DNA of 64,000 nt, taken from the NCBI RefSeq assembly GCF_001458175.1, contig NZ_CYPW01000024.1, positions 1-64,000 of the forward strand, read 5' to 3'. Of the stretch, positions 54,601 through 63,928 are shown piece by piece. The notes beneath the pieces are model-generated. The model made no database searches. It had not been told where the DNA came from and saw only the letters and a list, made by a program, of their open reading frames with translations. The position numbers and the translations under genes were made by a program. The stretch is from Shimia marina (GTDB lineage Bacteria > Pseudomonadota > Alphaproteobacteria > Rhodobacterales > Rhodobacteraceae). Position 1 is the stretch's first letter; each line of letters opens with the position of its first letter.

Positions 54601-56256
54601 ATGCAGGCAGATTATGTGATTGTGGGCGCCGGTTCGGCCGGCTGCGCGATGGCCTATCGGTTGAGTGAGGCCGGGAAGTCGGTTTTGGTGATTGAGCATG
54701 GCGGCACGGATGCCGGCCCGCTCATTCAGATGCCTGCGGCGCTGAGCTATCCGATGAATATGCGCCTGTATGATTGGGGCTATAAATCTCAGCCGGAGCC
54801 GCATCTGGGCGGGCGGCGTCTGGTGTGTCCGCGCGGCAAGGTGATCGGCGGCTCCAGCTCCATCAACGGCATGGTCTATGTGCGCGGCCATGCGGGGGAT
54901 TATGACCATTGGGCCGAAAGTGGCGCGGATGGCTGGTCTTATGCGGATGTGCTGCCCTATTTCAAGCGGATGGAGACCTGGCACGAAAGTGGGCAGGGGG
55001 GAGACCCGGATTGGCGTGGGAATGGTGGCCCGCTGCACATCAGCCGCGGCCCGCGTAACAATCCGCTGCATGCGGCCTTTGTGGAGGCCGGACGTCAGGC
55101 TGGTTACCCTGTGACCGATGATTACAACGGCGAGCAGCAGGAGGGCTTTGGCCCGATGGAGATGACGGTCTACAAAGGCCGTCGCTGGTCTGCGGCAAAT
55201 GCCTATCTCAAGCCCGCGCTCAAACGTCCCAACTGTACCCTGATCAAAGGGCTGGCCCGCAAGGTGGTGCTGGAAAACGGCCGTGCGGTGGGTGTGGAGA
55301 TCGAACGCGGTGGCAAGGTGGAGGTGATCCGCGCCAACAGCGAGGTCATTCTGGCGGCAAGCTCGCTCAATTCGCCCAAGCTGCTCATGCTCTCAGGCAT
55401 TGGGCCTGCGGCGCATCTGGCGGAACATGGCATTGAGGTGGTCGCAGATCGCAAAGGTGTGGGCCAGAACCTGCAGGATCACCTTGAGGTCTATATGCAG
55501 GTGGCCAGCAAACAGCCGATCACGCTGTACAAATACTGGAACCTCTTTGGCAAAGGTATGATTGGGGCACAGTGGCTCTTCACCAAGAAAGGGCTTGGGG
55601 CCTCCAACCAGTTTGAAAGCGCGGCGTTCATTCGTTCTCGTCCGGGCATTTCTTATCCGGATATCCAGTATCACTTCCTGCCGATTGCCGTGCGTTATGA
55701 TGGGCAGGCAGCGGCCGAAGGGCATGGATTTCAGGCGCATGTGGGGCCGATGCGCTCGCCCTCACGGGGGGCGATCACGCTGGCCTCCAAAGATCCGAAA
55801 GCGGCCCCAAATATCTTCTTCAACTACATGTCCACTGAGCAGGACTGGGAAGATTTCCGCGCCTGTATCCGCCTGACACGTGAGATCTTTGCGCAGGAGG
55901 CCTTTGCGCCTTATGTCAAACATGAGATCCAACCGGGCGCGGATTTGCAAAGCGATGCGGAGATCGACAGCTTCATTCGCGAACATGCAGAGAGCGCCTA
56001 TCACCCCTGTGGCACCTGTAAGATGGGGCGCGCGGATGACCCGATGGCGGTTGTGGACAGTGAATGTCGGGTGATTGGTGTTGAGGGCTTGCGGGTGGCG
56101 GACAGTTCGATCTTCCCGCGCATCACCAATGGCAACCTCAATGGGCCGTCGATCATGACCGGGGAAAAGGCCTCAGATCATATTCTGGGCCGTCGCCTGC
56201 CGTCATCGAACGCGGCTCCGTGGTTTCATCCGGAGTGGGAAAATGCGCAGCGGTGA
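54601..56256 (+). CDS. betA: Choline dehydrogenase
   Basis: A 551-aa GMC flavoprotein that oxidises choline to betaine aldehyde. [17 protein letters not shown] binds [23 protein letters not shown] is the GMC signature, and [12 protein letters not shown] near 460 holds the catalytic histidine. It is 93 bases downstream of betB. AGAAAGAAG is upstream of the ATG. Confidence 0.96.
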   Translation: MQADYVIVGAGSAGCAMAYRLSEAGKSVLVIEHGGTDAGPLIQMPAALSYPMNMRLYDWGYKSQPEPHLGGRRLVCPRGKVIGGSSSINGMVYVRGHAGDYDHWAESGADGWSYADVLPYFKRMETWHESGQGGDPDWRGNGGPLHISRGPRNNPLHAAFVEAGRQAGYPVTDDYNGEQQEGFGPMEMTVYKGRRWSAANAYLKPALKRPNCTLIKGLARKVVLENGRAVGVEIERGGKVEVIRANSEVILAASSLNSPKLLMLSGIGPAAHLAEHGIEVVADRKGVGQNLQDHLEVYMQVASKQPITLYKYWNLFGKGMIGAQWLFTKKGLGASNQFESAAFIRSRPGISYPDIQYHFLPIAVRYDGQAAAEGHGFQAHVGPMRSPSRGAITLASKDPKAAPNIFFNYMSTEQDWEDFRACIRLTREIFAQEAFAPYVKHEIQPGADLQSDAEIDSFIREHAESAYHPCGTCKMGRADDPMAVVDSECRVIGVEGLRVADSSIFPRITNGNLNGPSIMTGEKASDHILGRRLPSSNAAPWFHPEWENAQR

Positions 56257-56350
56257 TGCGTCTTTTATTCGGCGGATTTGATCGGAGTCAAAGTGGCGGC
56301 AAAACAGAGCGGGATAGGGTGTGTTCAAGCAAGACAAAAGGAGCGAACAC

Positions 56351-56590
56351 ATGTCCCATACCCCGCATGAGCTGTCCGAAGAATTCCCTGAATTCGTTGA
56401 GAAAATGAGCGAGCTGAAAGTCAGCGATGCGCATTTTGCCAAGATGGCGGCAGAGTATCACGAACTGAACCGCAAGGTGCACAATGCGGAGACCAATGTG
56501 GCCCCGCGTGAGGAGCTGGCGGAAGTGGATCTGCGCAAGCGGCGTGGCGTTCTCAAAGATGAGATCTACGCCTATCTGAAAGCCAATTAA
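56351..56590 (+). CDS. YdcH family (DUF465) small protein
   Basis: A 79-aa helical, charged protein with the YdcH/DUF465 core SHTPHELSEEFPEFVEKM, HFAKMAAEYHELN and LRKRRGVLKDEIYAYL. Its function is unknown. AAAAGGAG lies ten bases upstream of the ATG; a start 30 bases earlier adds an unsupported extension. It is 94 bases after betA and probably separate from it. Confidence 0.88.
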   Translation: MSHTPHELSEEFPEFVEKMSELKVSDAHFAKMAAEYHELNRKVHNAETNVAPREELAEVDLRKRRGVLKDEIYAYLKAN

Positions 56591-56605
56591 GGCTTAGGGC
56601 ACGCG

Positions 56606-56640
56606 AAAAACACGCCGCCAAGGGGACACTTGGCGGCGTG
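56606..56640 (-). terminator. Terminator for the outer-membrane protein gene
   Basis: CACGCCGCCAAG and CTTGGCGGCGTG form a perfect 12-base stem with a six-base loop. On the minus strand it is followed by TTTTTCGC, so it is oriented to end the outer-membrane protein transcript; it may also stop the YdcH transcript. Confidence 0.85.
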
Positions 56641-56717
56641 AAGTTGCATTTTCAGGCAGGCGGGGCGCTCAGGCCTGAAAACACCGAGGGAAAGACCCGG
56701 TCAGAGACCCGGATGTC

Positions 56718-57398
56718 TTAAAACTTGAAGCGCACCCCAAAATTCACAGATGTGTTGGAGATGTCGTCAGAGACACTGGCCGTGGTGCCATTGGGCGCGG
56801 TGCGGGTGCCGGTGACGTCAAAGCTGCGGGCGTAGCGCACATCCCCAAAGAGCGACGTGGTGTCGTTGAGCGCATAAGAGGTGCCCGCGATCAGCTGTGC
56901 GGTGAAGGCTTCGTCATCGCCACGGATGGTGACGTTGTTGTTGGCACCATAGACCACGTTTTGATCAATAAAGCCCACGCCGATACCGCCGCCCACATAG
57001 GGGGTGAATTTGCTGTTGGTTTCAAAATCCACGATGGCATTGGCCATCAGGAAGGTCGAACTGATGTCGCCACCCGGGTTGGCTTCTGCCCCTGCGCCAT
57101 TGCCGGAGAAGTCCACGGCGTCGATGTCGTTGGAGCGGTAGGAGAGTTCGATCTCACCGCGCAGGGAGGCACCGTTGCCGATGCTGCCAAAACCGCGCCC
57201 AACGGAGATGCCGAGGTTCAGGTCTTCGTCAAAGTCGGTGGCAACAGTATTCGGGTTGCCGCCGATGTTGCCTGCGAATGTGGCGTCATCGGCATAGGAA
57301 TACCCAAGGAAGCCCTGCACGTACCAGTCTTCGGCAAAGGCAGGGGCGGCGAGGGCGGCGGAGGCGATGAGTGTGGCGCTGAGGAGGGTGTGTTTCAT
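56718..57398 (-). CDS. Outer-membrane beta-barrel protein
   Basis: A 226-aa exported protein. A signal peptide ends after APAFAE; the remainder is an OmpW/OmpA-like eight-stranded barrel with alternating hydrophobic residues (WYVQGFLGYSYAD; KFTPYVGGGIGVGFID) and a C-terminal phenylalanine (NFGVRFKF), the signal for BAM insertion. The ATG at 57398 is used rather than an upstream one. Function could be porin, adhesin or structural. Confidence 0.88.
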   Translation of the reverse strand: MKHTLLSATLIASAALAAPAFAEDWYVQGFLGYSYADDATFAGNIGGNPNTVATDFDEDLNLGISVGRGFGSIGNGASLRGEIELSYRSNDIDAVDFSGNGAGAEANPGGDISSTFLMANAIVDFETNSKFTPYVGGGIGVGFIDQNVVYGANNNVTIRGDDEAFTAQLIAGTSYALNDTTSLFGDVRYARSFDVTGTRTAPNGTTASVSDDISNTSVNFGVRFKF

Positions 57399-57656
57399 GA
57401 GGGATGGCCTTATGTGGTAGGTTGCGTTTAATGTTGTTCGCAACCCACCACGCGGGCCGAGCGATGTCATTTCACAAGGACAAAAGACATCGTGTGGCCC
57501 TGTCAGTGAATAAAAAAGGACAGACAGGCGTTATGATTTTAAGCTTTTGTTTTAATTGAATTTAATTTCTCGTGCGCCCGTCAGATGGGCTCACATCGCG
57601 CGCAGGGGGGCTTATCTGTTGCAAAAAACCTCACGCAAAGCGGAGCGGGTGTGAGC

Positions 57657-59057
57657 CTAGCCAACATCATAGGGCAGCACGTCACGGGTGTTTTCGTTGA
57701 TGGTCAGGCGGCGTTCCAGTGGCGGTACGGAGCGTTGGTGGCAATGGGTGCGCTCGCAGATGCGGCAGGAGATGCCGATGGGTTCAAAGGCCTGTGGATT
57801 GTCCAGCTCCATATGGTCGGCATATACCAGAGCGTCAGCATGGCGGATTTCGCAGCCCAGAGCGATCGCATAGCGGCGCACAGGGGCGCCGAAATGGCCG
57901 CCTGATTTGGACACATCTCGCGCGAGAGAAATATAGCGGACACCGTCCGGGGTTTCGGCCAGTTGGCGCAGGAAGCGGCCCGGCGTTTCAAAGGCGCGGT
58001 GCACGTTCCAAAGCGGGCAGGCCCCGCCAAAGCGGGCAAATTGCAGGCGGGTGGCAGAGTGACGTTTGGTGATGGTGCCAGCCTGATCGACGCGCACAAA
58101 GAAGAAGGGGATCCCTTTGTTGCCGGGGCGTTGCAGGGTGGAGAGGCGGTGGGCGACCTGTTCGATGGAGGCCCCAAAGCGATTGGAGAGCAGCTCCAGA
58201 TCATGACGGGTTTCCCGCGCCGCTTCCAGAAAGGTCATGTAAGGCATGAGCGCGGCGCCTGCGAAATAATTGGCGAGGCCAATTTTTGCGATGGCGCGCG
58301 CGGCATCAGATTGAAAGCGGGCGAAATCCAGTGTGGCTTCCAGGAGTTTGCCATGTTGCAGTAGAGCAACCTGCAGGAGGAGCTGAAAGGTCTGGGTTTC
58401 GGGCTGTGCATAGCGCGAGATCTGAAGGCGCTGGGTTTCGGCATCAAAGATGCGGAGTTGCTCGATGTCGGTGAAGGCCACGGCAATGCCCGTGTCATGC
58501 AGGCTGGCGACGGCGGCGGCGCGGATGCCGCCGTGGTCGATGGCCTGCTGGGCAAAGCGCTCGGCCGCATGATCGACCGCGTCAATGTAGTTGTCACAAT
58601 AGTGGAAGAAGTCGCGCACCTCATCCCAGGGGCTGGCCTGCATCTGAACGTCCTGACGCCCCAGCGCTTCGTCCAGCGAGGCGAGCCGTTCATGGGTCTG
58701 GCGATAGGCGCGGTGGAGCTCCAGAAAGGCACGTGCCAGTGCCGGGGCATTGGAGGCGGTGAGCCGCAGATCCGCGAGCGGCGCGGAGGTGTCTGCCAAG
58801 ACCGGATCGGCAAGGGCTTCGCGCATGTCAGAGACCAGACGCTCGCTGTCGCCGGTGCTAAGCTCTGTGACATCAAGGCCAAATTCCTGTGCCAAGGCGA
58901 GCACAACCGTGGTGGAGACCGGGCGGTTGTTGTTCTCCATCTGGTTCAGATAGGGCAGGGAGACCCCGAGCTTCTGGGCAAAGTCTTTTTGCGTCAGTGT
59001 CAGCCGCGTGCGGATTTCGCGCAGCTTGGCGCCTGCGTAGAGTTTCTGCGTGGGCAT
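57657..59057 (-). CDS. pccR: Short-chain acyl-CoA responsive XRE/ScfR regulator (PccR-like)
   Basis: A 466-aa regulator. An N-terminal XRE HTH (TLTQKDFAQKLGVSLPYLNQMENN, residues 18-41) precedes an IrrE-type middle domain and a C-terminal ScfR domain with CRICERTHCHQRS near 430. Proteins of this group (RamB, MccR, PccR) control short-chain acyl-CoA genes; PccR of Rhodobacter controls propionyl-CoA carboxylase. pccB lies 1.5 kb away. GAGAGGA precedes the ATG at 59057; an upstream ATG at 59099 would overlap a TTTGCAAA site and is rejected. Confidence 0.88.
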   Translation of the reverse strand: MPTQKLYAGAKLREIRTRLTLTQKDFAQKLGVSLPYLNQMENNNRPVSTTVVLALAQEFGLDVTELSTGDSERLVSDMREALADPVLADTSAPLADLRLTASNAPALARAFLELHRAYRQTHERLASLDEALGRQDVQMQASPWDEVRDFFHYCDNYIDAVDHAAERFAQQAIDHGGIRAAAVASLHDTGIAVAFTDIEQLRIFDAETQRLQISRYAQPETQTFQLLLQVALLQHGKLLEATLDFARFQSDAARAIAKIGLANYFAGAALMPYMTFLEAARETRHDLELLSNRFGASIEQVAHRLSTLQRPGNKGIPFFFVRVDQAGTITKRHSATRLQFARFGGACPLWNVHRAFETPGRFLRQLAETPDGVRYISLARDVSKSGGHFGAPVRRYAIALGCEIRHADALVYADHMELDNPQAFEPIGISCRICERTHCHQRSVPPLERRLTINENTRDVLPYDVG

Positions 59058-59078
59058 GGCTGTCCTCTCGGTTGCATA

Positions 59079-59100
59079 GCTGCAAAGATAGCTTTGCAAA
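59079..59100 (-). promoter_or_regulatory. TTTGCAAA-type site upstream of pccR
   Basis: TTTGCAAA (59093-59100) and GCTGCAAA (59079-59086) lie 22 to 43 bases upstream of the pccR start. The perfect palindrome matches the half-site I recall for PccR in Rhodobacter and suggests autoregulation. Confidence 0.5.
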
Positions 59101-59136
59101 CTGCTGGAGGCCAGAGCAAGAATGCGGGCCGGTGCG

Positions 59137-60357
59137 TTACAGGCCCAGCATCTTCTCGCGGCGGATCACCATGGCAATGGCCGTGACCCCCAAAACGGAG
59201 GTGGCCAGCATCAGCCAGAGCAGGGGGAAGGCCCCGGTTTCGGTGGTGAGCAATGCGCCCGCCAGTGCGGAGAGGGCGGCACCGCCGCCAATCATGATGG
59301 CACCAGAGAGTCCCGCAGCTGTGCCAGCGAGATGAGGGCGCACGGACAGGGCGCCGGCGGTGGCATTGGGGATGGCGAGGCCATTGCCGATGCCCACAAA
59401 TGTCATGAAACCAAAAAAGATTTCAGCGGAGCCAAGGCCTGCCGCAAAGATCGAGAGCGACGCGGCAATACCCAATCCGCAGATGGCGCAGCCGGTGAAG
59501 ACCATGCGGTTTACGCCAAAGCGCGCGGAATAGCGGCCCGACAGGAAGTTGCCGATAAAATACCCCAAGGCTGGGGCGCCAAAGTAGACGCCCATTTTGG
59601 TTGCGCTCATGCCGAAAAATTCGGTGGCCACAAAGGGGGCACCGCCGAGGTAGGCAAAGAAGGCTCCGGAGGTGAAGCCATTGGCCAGGGAGTAGCCCCA
59701 GAAGCGCGGGGAGGTCAGGAGTTCGGGGTATTCCCGAAACTGTTGCGGCAGTGTGAGGCCGGATGAGGTTTTTGTTTCGCCCAGATCGCGGTAGGTGATC
59801 CAGAAGATGGCGAGCCCCAGTAAAAAGAGCATCCAGAAGCTGGCCTGCCAGCCAAAGGTCGCATCCAGCAAGCCGCCAAGCGCCGGGCCGATCATGGGCA
59901 CCACGGTCATGCCCATGGTGACATAGCCGATCATGGAGGCGGCCTGATCTGTGGGCACCATATCGCGCACCACGGCGCGTGACAGCACCATGGCGACGAC
60001 CACGGCGGCCTGTAGCATGCGGAAGGTCAGAAAGATGGCGGCATTGGGCGCGTAGATGCAGCCAAGCGTTGCCAATAGGAAAATCGCCATTCCGCTCAGA
60101 ATGACCGGGCGGCGGCCAAATTTGTCAGAGATTGGGCCAACGACGATCTGAAGCACCGCATTCACAGCGAGATAGACTGCGATGGACAGCTGCATGACGC
60201 CATAGTCTGTGTCAAAGTAGGCCGTCATGGAGGGCAGGCTGGGCAGGAAAATATTCATGCACAACGCAGAGACCCCTGCCAGCAGGATCAATGTGAAGAT
60301 ATTTGGTGGCGACCGGCGGTCCAGAAACTGACCCCGTGGCGATGTTTGTGAGCTCAT
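59137..60357 (-). CDS. Bcr/CflA-family MFS efflux transporter
   Basis: A 406-aa 12-helix major facilitator. The A-motif GPISDKFGRRPVILSG near residue 75 and SRAVVRDMVPTDQAASMIGYV near 120 are typical of Bcr/CflA drug exporters. It lies between pccR and pccB, transcribed with pccR direction, 79 bases upstream of the pccR start. Why it sits in a propionate locus is unclear. Confidence 0.9.
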   Translation of the reverse strand: MSSQTSPRGQFLDRRSPPNIFTLILLAGVSALCMNIFLPSLPSMTAYFDTDYGVMQLSIAVYLAVNAVLQIVVGPISDKFGRRPVILSGMAIFLLATLGCIYAPNAAIFLTFRMLQAAVVVAMVLSRAVVRDMVPTDQAASMIGYVTMGMTVVPMIGPALGGLLDATFGWQASFWMLFLLGLAIFWITYRDLGETKTSSGLTLPQQFREYPELLTSPRFWGYSLANGFTSGAFFAYLGGAPFVATEFFGMSATKMGVYFGAPALGYFIGNFLSGRYSARFGVNRMVFTGCAICGLGIAASLSIFAAGLGSAEIFFGFMTFVGIGNGLAIPNATAGALSVRPHLAGTAAGLSGAIMIGGGAALSALAGALLTTETGAFPLLWLMLATSVLGVTAIAMVIRREKMLGL

Positions 60358-60417
60358 GGCGTAAGAGGTAGGAGGCGGCGGGCGGAATGTCCATCGACAA
60401 GATTAAACTGTGAAGTA

Positions 60418-60433
60418 TTTGCTAATTTGCAAT
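60418..60433 (+). promoter_or_regulatory. PccR-like box 1 upstream of pccB
   Basis: TTTGCTAA directly followed by TTTGCAAT, two near-matches to TTTGCAAA in tandem. It is in the 242-base divergent region between the MFS gene and pccB, about 170-180 bases upstream of pccB. Confidence 0.5.
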
Positions 60434-60457
60434 TCGCAGCCCCTTTATTCTGTTCGA

Positions 60458-60473
60458 TTTGCAAATTTGCTTA
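60458..60473 (+). promoter_or_regulatory. PccR-like box 2 upstream of pccB
   Basis: TTTGCAAA directly followed by TTTGCTTA, repeating box 1 exactly 40 bases downstream (start to start). A 40-base spacing places both on about the same face of the helix. Confidence 0.55.
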
Positions 60474-60599
60474 ATAAGTCTTTTGCCGAGTCGGTCTGGC
60501 CCCTATGATCATTTAAAATCCGCCTAATTCGGGGGCATTTGCGCCTTGGGTGGGGGAAGAGATCAACGAGAGATCATAGAGAGATCACGGGGAACCGCC

Positions 60600-62132
60600 A
60601 TGAAAGACATTTTGGAACAGTTGGAAGAACGCCGCGAGATTGCCCGTTTGGGGGGTGGTCAGCGCCGCATTGACAGTCAGCACGCCAAGGGCAAGCTGAC
60701 GGCGCGTGAGCGGATCGAGCTGTTGCTGGATGAAGGCAGCTTTGAAGAGTTTGACATGTTCAAAACACACCGCTGCACCGAATTCGGCATGGAGCAGGAA
60801 AAACCCGCAGGTGATGGTGTGATCACGGGCTGGGGCACGATCAATGGTCGTGTTGTTTATGTGTTCTCTCAGGACTTTACCGTGTTTGGCGGCTCTCTGT
60901 CTGAGACCCACGCCCAGAAGATCTGCAAAATTCAGGACATGGCGATCCAGAACGGCGCGCCCATCATTGGTCTGAATGACTCCGGCGGCGCACGTATTCA
61001 GGAGGGTGTGGACTCTCTGGCGGGTTATGCCGAAGTGTTCCAGCGCAACATCATGGCGTCCGGTGTGGTGCCGCAGATCTCTGTGATTATGGGGCCATGT
61101 GCCGGTGGTGCGGTCTACTCGCCCGCAATGACCGACTTCATCTTTATGGTGAAAGACAGCTCTTATATGTTTGTCACCGGCCCGGATGTTGTGAAGACCG
61201 TGACCAATGAGGTTGTCACCGCCGAGGAACTGGGCGGGGCGTCTACGCACACCAAGAAGTCTTCTGTGGCGGATGGGGCGTTTGAAAACGACGTGGAGGC
61301 GCTGGCCGAAGTGCGCCGTCTGGTGGACTTCCTGCCGCTCAACAACCGCGAAAAGCCGCCGGTGCGCCCGTTCTTTGATGAGCCGGGCCGGATTGAGAAA
61401 AGCCTCGACACGCTGATCCCTGAAAACCCGAACACGCCTTATGACATGAAAGAGCTGATCACCAAGGTGGCAGACGAAGGCGATTTCTACGAAATTCAGG
61501 AAGATTACGCCAAGAACATCATCACCGGTTTCATCCGTCTGGAAGGGCAGACTGTGGGTGTTGTGGCCAACCAGCCGATGGTGCTGGCGGGCTGTCTGGA
61601 TATCGACAGCTCTCGCAAGGCGGCACGGTTCGTGCGCTTCTGTGATTGTTTTGAAATTCCGATCCTGACGCTTGTGGATGTTCCGGGCTTCCTGCCGGGC
61701 ACCTCACAAGAATATGGTGGCGTGATCAAACACGGTGCGAAGCTGCTGTTTGCCTATGGGGAAGCCACTGTTCCAAAGGTGACCGTGATCACCCGCAAAG
61801 CCTATGGTGGGGCCTATGACGTGATGGCGTCCAAACACCTGCGCGGTGATTTCAACTACGCTTGGCCCACGGCGGAGATTGCGGTGATGGGCGCGAAAGG
61901 CGCAACCGAGATCATTCACCGTGCGGATCTGGGCGATGCGGAGAAAATTGCGGCACACACCAAAGATTATGAAGACCGGTTTGCAACGCCATTTGTGGCG
62001 GCAGAGCGGGGCTTTATCGACGAGGTGATCATGCCGCAGAGCACACGCCGCCGTGTGAGCCGGGCTTTTGCGTCATTGCGCAACAAGAAGCTCGAAAACC
62101 CGTGGAAGAAGCACGACAACATTCCGCTGTAA
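60600..62132 (+). CDS. pccB: Propionyl-CoA carboxylase beta subunit
   Basis: A 510-aa carboxyltransferase that transfers CO2 from biotin to propionyl-CoA, the entry to the methylmalonyl-CoA route. [20 protein letters not shown] opens the protein; [17 protein letters not shown] near residue 130 and [16 protein letters not shown] near 165 line the N-terminal acyl-CoA site, and [20 protein letters not shown] near 365 with [11 protein letters not shown] near 400 the C-terminal one. GGGGAA precedes the ATG at 60600. The alpha (biotin) subunit is not in the window and is expected downstream. Confidence 0.95.
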   Translation: MKDILEQLEERREIARLGGGQRRIDSQHAKGKLTARERIELLLDEGSFEEFDMFKTHRCTEFGMEQEKPAGDGVITGWGTINGRVVYVFSQDFTVFGGSLSETHAQKICKIQDMAIQNGAPIIGLNDSGGARIQEGVDSLAGYAEVFQRNIMASGVVPQISVIMGPCAGGAVYSPAMTDFIFMVKDSSYMFVTGPDVVKTVTNEVVTAEELGGASTHTKKSSVADGAFENDVEALAEVRRLVDFLPLNNREKPPVRPFFDEPGRIEKSLDTLIPENPNTPYDMKELITKVADEGDFYEIQEDYAKNIITGFIRLEGQTVGVVANQPMVLAGCLDIDSSRKAARFVRFCDCFEIPILTLVDVPGFLPGTSQEYGGVIKHGAKLLFAYGEATVPKVTVITRKAYGGAYDVMASKHLRGDFNYAWPTAEIAVMGAKGATEIIHRADLGDAEKIAAHTKDYEDRFATPFVAAERGFIDEVIMPQSTRRRVSRAFASLRNKKLENPWKKHDNIPL

Positions 62133-62136
62133 AAAA

Positions 62137-62532
62137 ATGCCGTCTAGCTCCTATCCCATAAGCTACGAGACCGAGAAGTACATTGCGGCCTCCATCGAGA
62201 ACAATAAGTTTGCGATTGTTTTTGCTGGTGCTCCCTTCTTGTCAGTTTTCCTTTTCACATCGTTGAATGTGGATGGGTTGGAACTGGAGACTCTCGTTGC
62301 CTTGGCGATTGGAGCTAGCGGCCTCTTCTTGACGTTGGTTTATAGCATGTATCGCCTTGTAACCTTGCACCGATACCGTGCGCTCGTTTTGAGTGCTCTT
62401 GCTAGAGGGGAACGCGGGGAGATGGACATATCTCGTTCTCCTGCATGGCTAAGTGTGCTGCCGGGGGTAGCGCTTTTTATTGGCTATGGTTCATCTTTTT
62501 TCGCGCTCATTATCCAGTTGGTGCGGTCATGA
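62137..62532 (+). CDS. Small membrane protein of unknown function (131 aa)
   Basis: Not recognised. Three hydrophobic segments (about residues 25-43, 50-73 and 105-127) indicate an inner-membrane protein, with a short basic loop LHRYRALVLSALARGERGE. The ATG lies four bases after the pccB stop, with no good ribosome site, so it may be coupled to pccB. Its codon use is more A/T-rich than pccB, which could mean a separate origin. Its stop overlaps the next start by ATGA. Confidence 0.6.
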   Translation: MPSSSYPISYETEKYIAASIENNKFAIVFAGAPFLSVFLFTSLNVDGLELETLVALAIGASGLFLTLVYSMYRLVTLHRYRALVLSALARGERGEMDISRSPAWLSVLPGVALFIGYGSSFFALIIQLVRS

Positions 62533-62636
62533 CCCAACTCCTCCAAGGCCAAACACTGACGATTTCCTATGCTGAGAGCTTGGGGTCATATGCCGCTGCG
62601 ATTGTGATCGTATCTGGCGCGGCGTTGCCCGGATGA
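62529..62636 (+). CDS. Tiny membrane peptide (35 aa)
   Basis: An ORF of 35 codons starting at an ATG that overlaps the previous stop (ATGA) and ending in an ATGA overlap with the next gene. Residues 17-33 (SLGSYAAAIVIVSGAAL) are hydrophobic enough for one helix. The double overlap is the main argument for coding; no family is recognised. Confidence 0.4.
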   Translation: MTQLLQGQTLTISYAESLGSYAAAIVIVSGAALPG

Positions 62637-62986
62637 GCCGCAGCCGGTGGCATATCTTGCGTGAGGGCAATGCGCTTATCATGACGCGGCGGTTGCCGGT
62701 GCGTTGGGATGTGGTGGCGGAGACCACGCTGCCGGACGGTGGCCTGTTGCGGACAGCCCAGCAGGTGCGCCAGGACATGTGGCGGGCCTTGCAGGATCTG
62801 CGTGGCTTTGCGCCGATTGTCGAAGTGCGCCGATCTGGCGGGCTATTGCATCTGCGCGCCGGAGGCGCGGTGGATGGGAAGCTGGCCCAAGCCCATGTGG
62901 AAACGGTGATTTCTGAGCTTCTGAGCTGTTCAGATCGGCGGGCACGCTGGTGCCGTCATGCGCAACACAGAAAGGTTGTGGCATGA
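62633..62986 (+). CDS. Protein of unknown function (117 aa)
   Basis: Not recognised. A basic protein with no hydrophobic helix and many arginines (RRLPVRWDVVAETTLPDGG; QQVRQDMWRALQDLRGFAP). It overlaps both neighbours by four bases. The tail RRARWCRHAQHRK with a Cys/His pattern is notable but too short to name. Confidence 0.55.
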   Translation: MSRSRWHILREGNALIMTRRLPVRWDVVAETTLPDGGLLRTAQQVRQDMWRALQDLRGFAPIVEVRRSGGLLHLRAGGAVDGKLAQAHVETVISELLSCSDRRARWCRHAQHRKVVA

Positions 62987-63477
62987 TGATGCAGCCTGAA
63001 AATGCGCGGTTTGATCAAAAAACTCCTGCTGAGTGCACAATTTTTGGAGCTTTTACAAAAAATCTGTGCAAGCCTGCGACTCACGTTGCAGTTTCCGCCG
63101 CGTTAGGAGGGGCCCTTTCGGGCGCGGCCACGGCTGGGGTTTTGGAGGAGACCCCGGCCGTGCCCTCGGGCAACGAGATCCATCTTCAGGAAAAGCTTTT
63201 TGAAACCCGTGCCGATGGCACCCGTGTGGCGCGGTTCCGCTATGTCATGCCCCTCATGCGTCAGGGGATCGACTTTGCCGAGATTGAGGAAGACTTCTTT
63301 CACCTGTGCATCGGCGTCGCAGTGCCTTATTTGGCTGTTTCTGAAGAAACAGTCGATCAGGTGATCATATCCATGGCGGACAGAGAAACAGACTTTGGCG
63401 TGACAACACATCTCGCCAAGCAATATTTTGAAGCATTCAGCGTGCAAGATGGCACCTGCATCTGGGAGGGTTTCTGA
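62983..63477 (+). CDS. DUF6497-like protein of unknown function (164 aa)
   Basis: The C-terminal 110 residues (VPSGNEIHLQEKLFE; RVARFRYVMPLMRQGIDF; GTCIWEGF) resemble a family seen in roseobacters and labelled DUF6497; recalled by eye, not searched. A hydrophobic stretch HVAVSAALGGALSGAATAG near residue 40 could be a signal peptide if translation starts later. The ATG at 62983 overlaps the previous stop, with AAAGG upstream. Confidence 0.6.
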   Translation: MMMQPENARFDQKTPAECTIFGAFTKNLCKPATHVAVSAALGGALSGAATAGVLEETPAVPSGNEIHLQEKLFETRADGTRVARFRYVMPLMRQGIDFAEIEEDFFHLCIGVAVPYLAVSEETVDQVIISMADRETDFGVTTHLAKQYFEAFSVQDGTCIWEGF

Positions 63478-63679
63478 TGACACCACTAGATGTTGTCTCC
63501 GCATGCGCACCCGCAGAGCGCAATGCGACTTTGCAGTCACATCAGGTCAACTTGGGCCTGTATCTGTATCTTTTTGCAGAACAAACCCCTATCCTGCGCC
63601 CATGTCACAGTTCCGTGGCACAGAGGCAGGCAGGGTCAACGCGCCCTGCTTCACGTCAAAACAATGAGTGGAGAAACAG

Positions 63680-63826
63680 ATGTCCAAGAGCATCAAGACA
63701 TTCCTCGCGGTTGGCCTGGTGGCCGTGGTTGCCGCATGCGGTCAAAGCGCCCCAGTTGAAGAATACGTTGTGGTCGACCCAGAGCCGATCTCTTCTGAGC
63801 CAACCTACACCGGCAAATACAAGTAA
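63680..63826 (+). CDS. Small lipoprotein (48 aa)
   Basis: The ATG at 63680 has GGAG six bases upstream. The product starts MSKSIKTFLAVGLVAVVAACG: basic start, hydrophobic stretch and a lipobox VAAC, so the mature peptide would be only about 28 residues, acidic and proline-rich, anchored by a lipid. It is too short for usual gene callers but the lipoprotein signal is complete. Function unknown. The 200 bases before it contain no convincing gene. Confidence 0.7.
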   Translation: MSKSIKTFLAVGLVAVVAACGQSAPVEEYVVVDPEPISSEPTYTGKYK

Positions 63827-63928
63827 GGCGCTTTGCCTCACTGGTTCTAAGACCGGCGGGCAGGCTTTGCGGCCTGTTCGCATTTCACACGGCGCAGCGC
63901 CCCTCCAAACCAACGAAGGAGGCGTGGC

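Noticed and set aside
52930-55071. A 713-codon open frame on the minus strand opposite betB and betA
   Set aside because: It is the antisense shadow of two clearly identified enzymes, rich in His, Arg and Pro as such shadows are, and has no recognisable motif.
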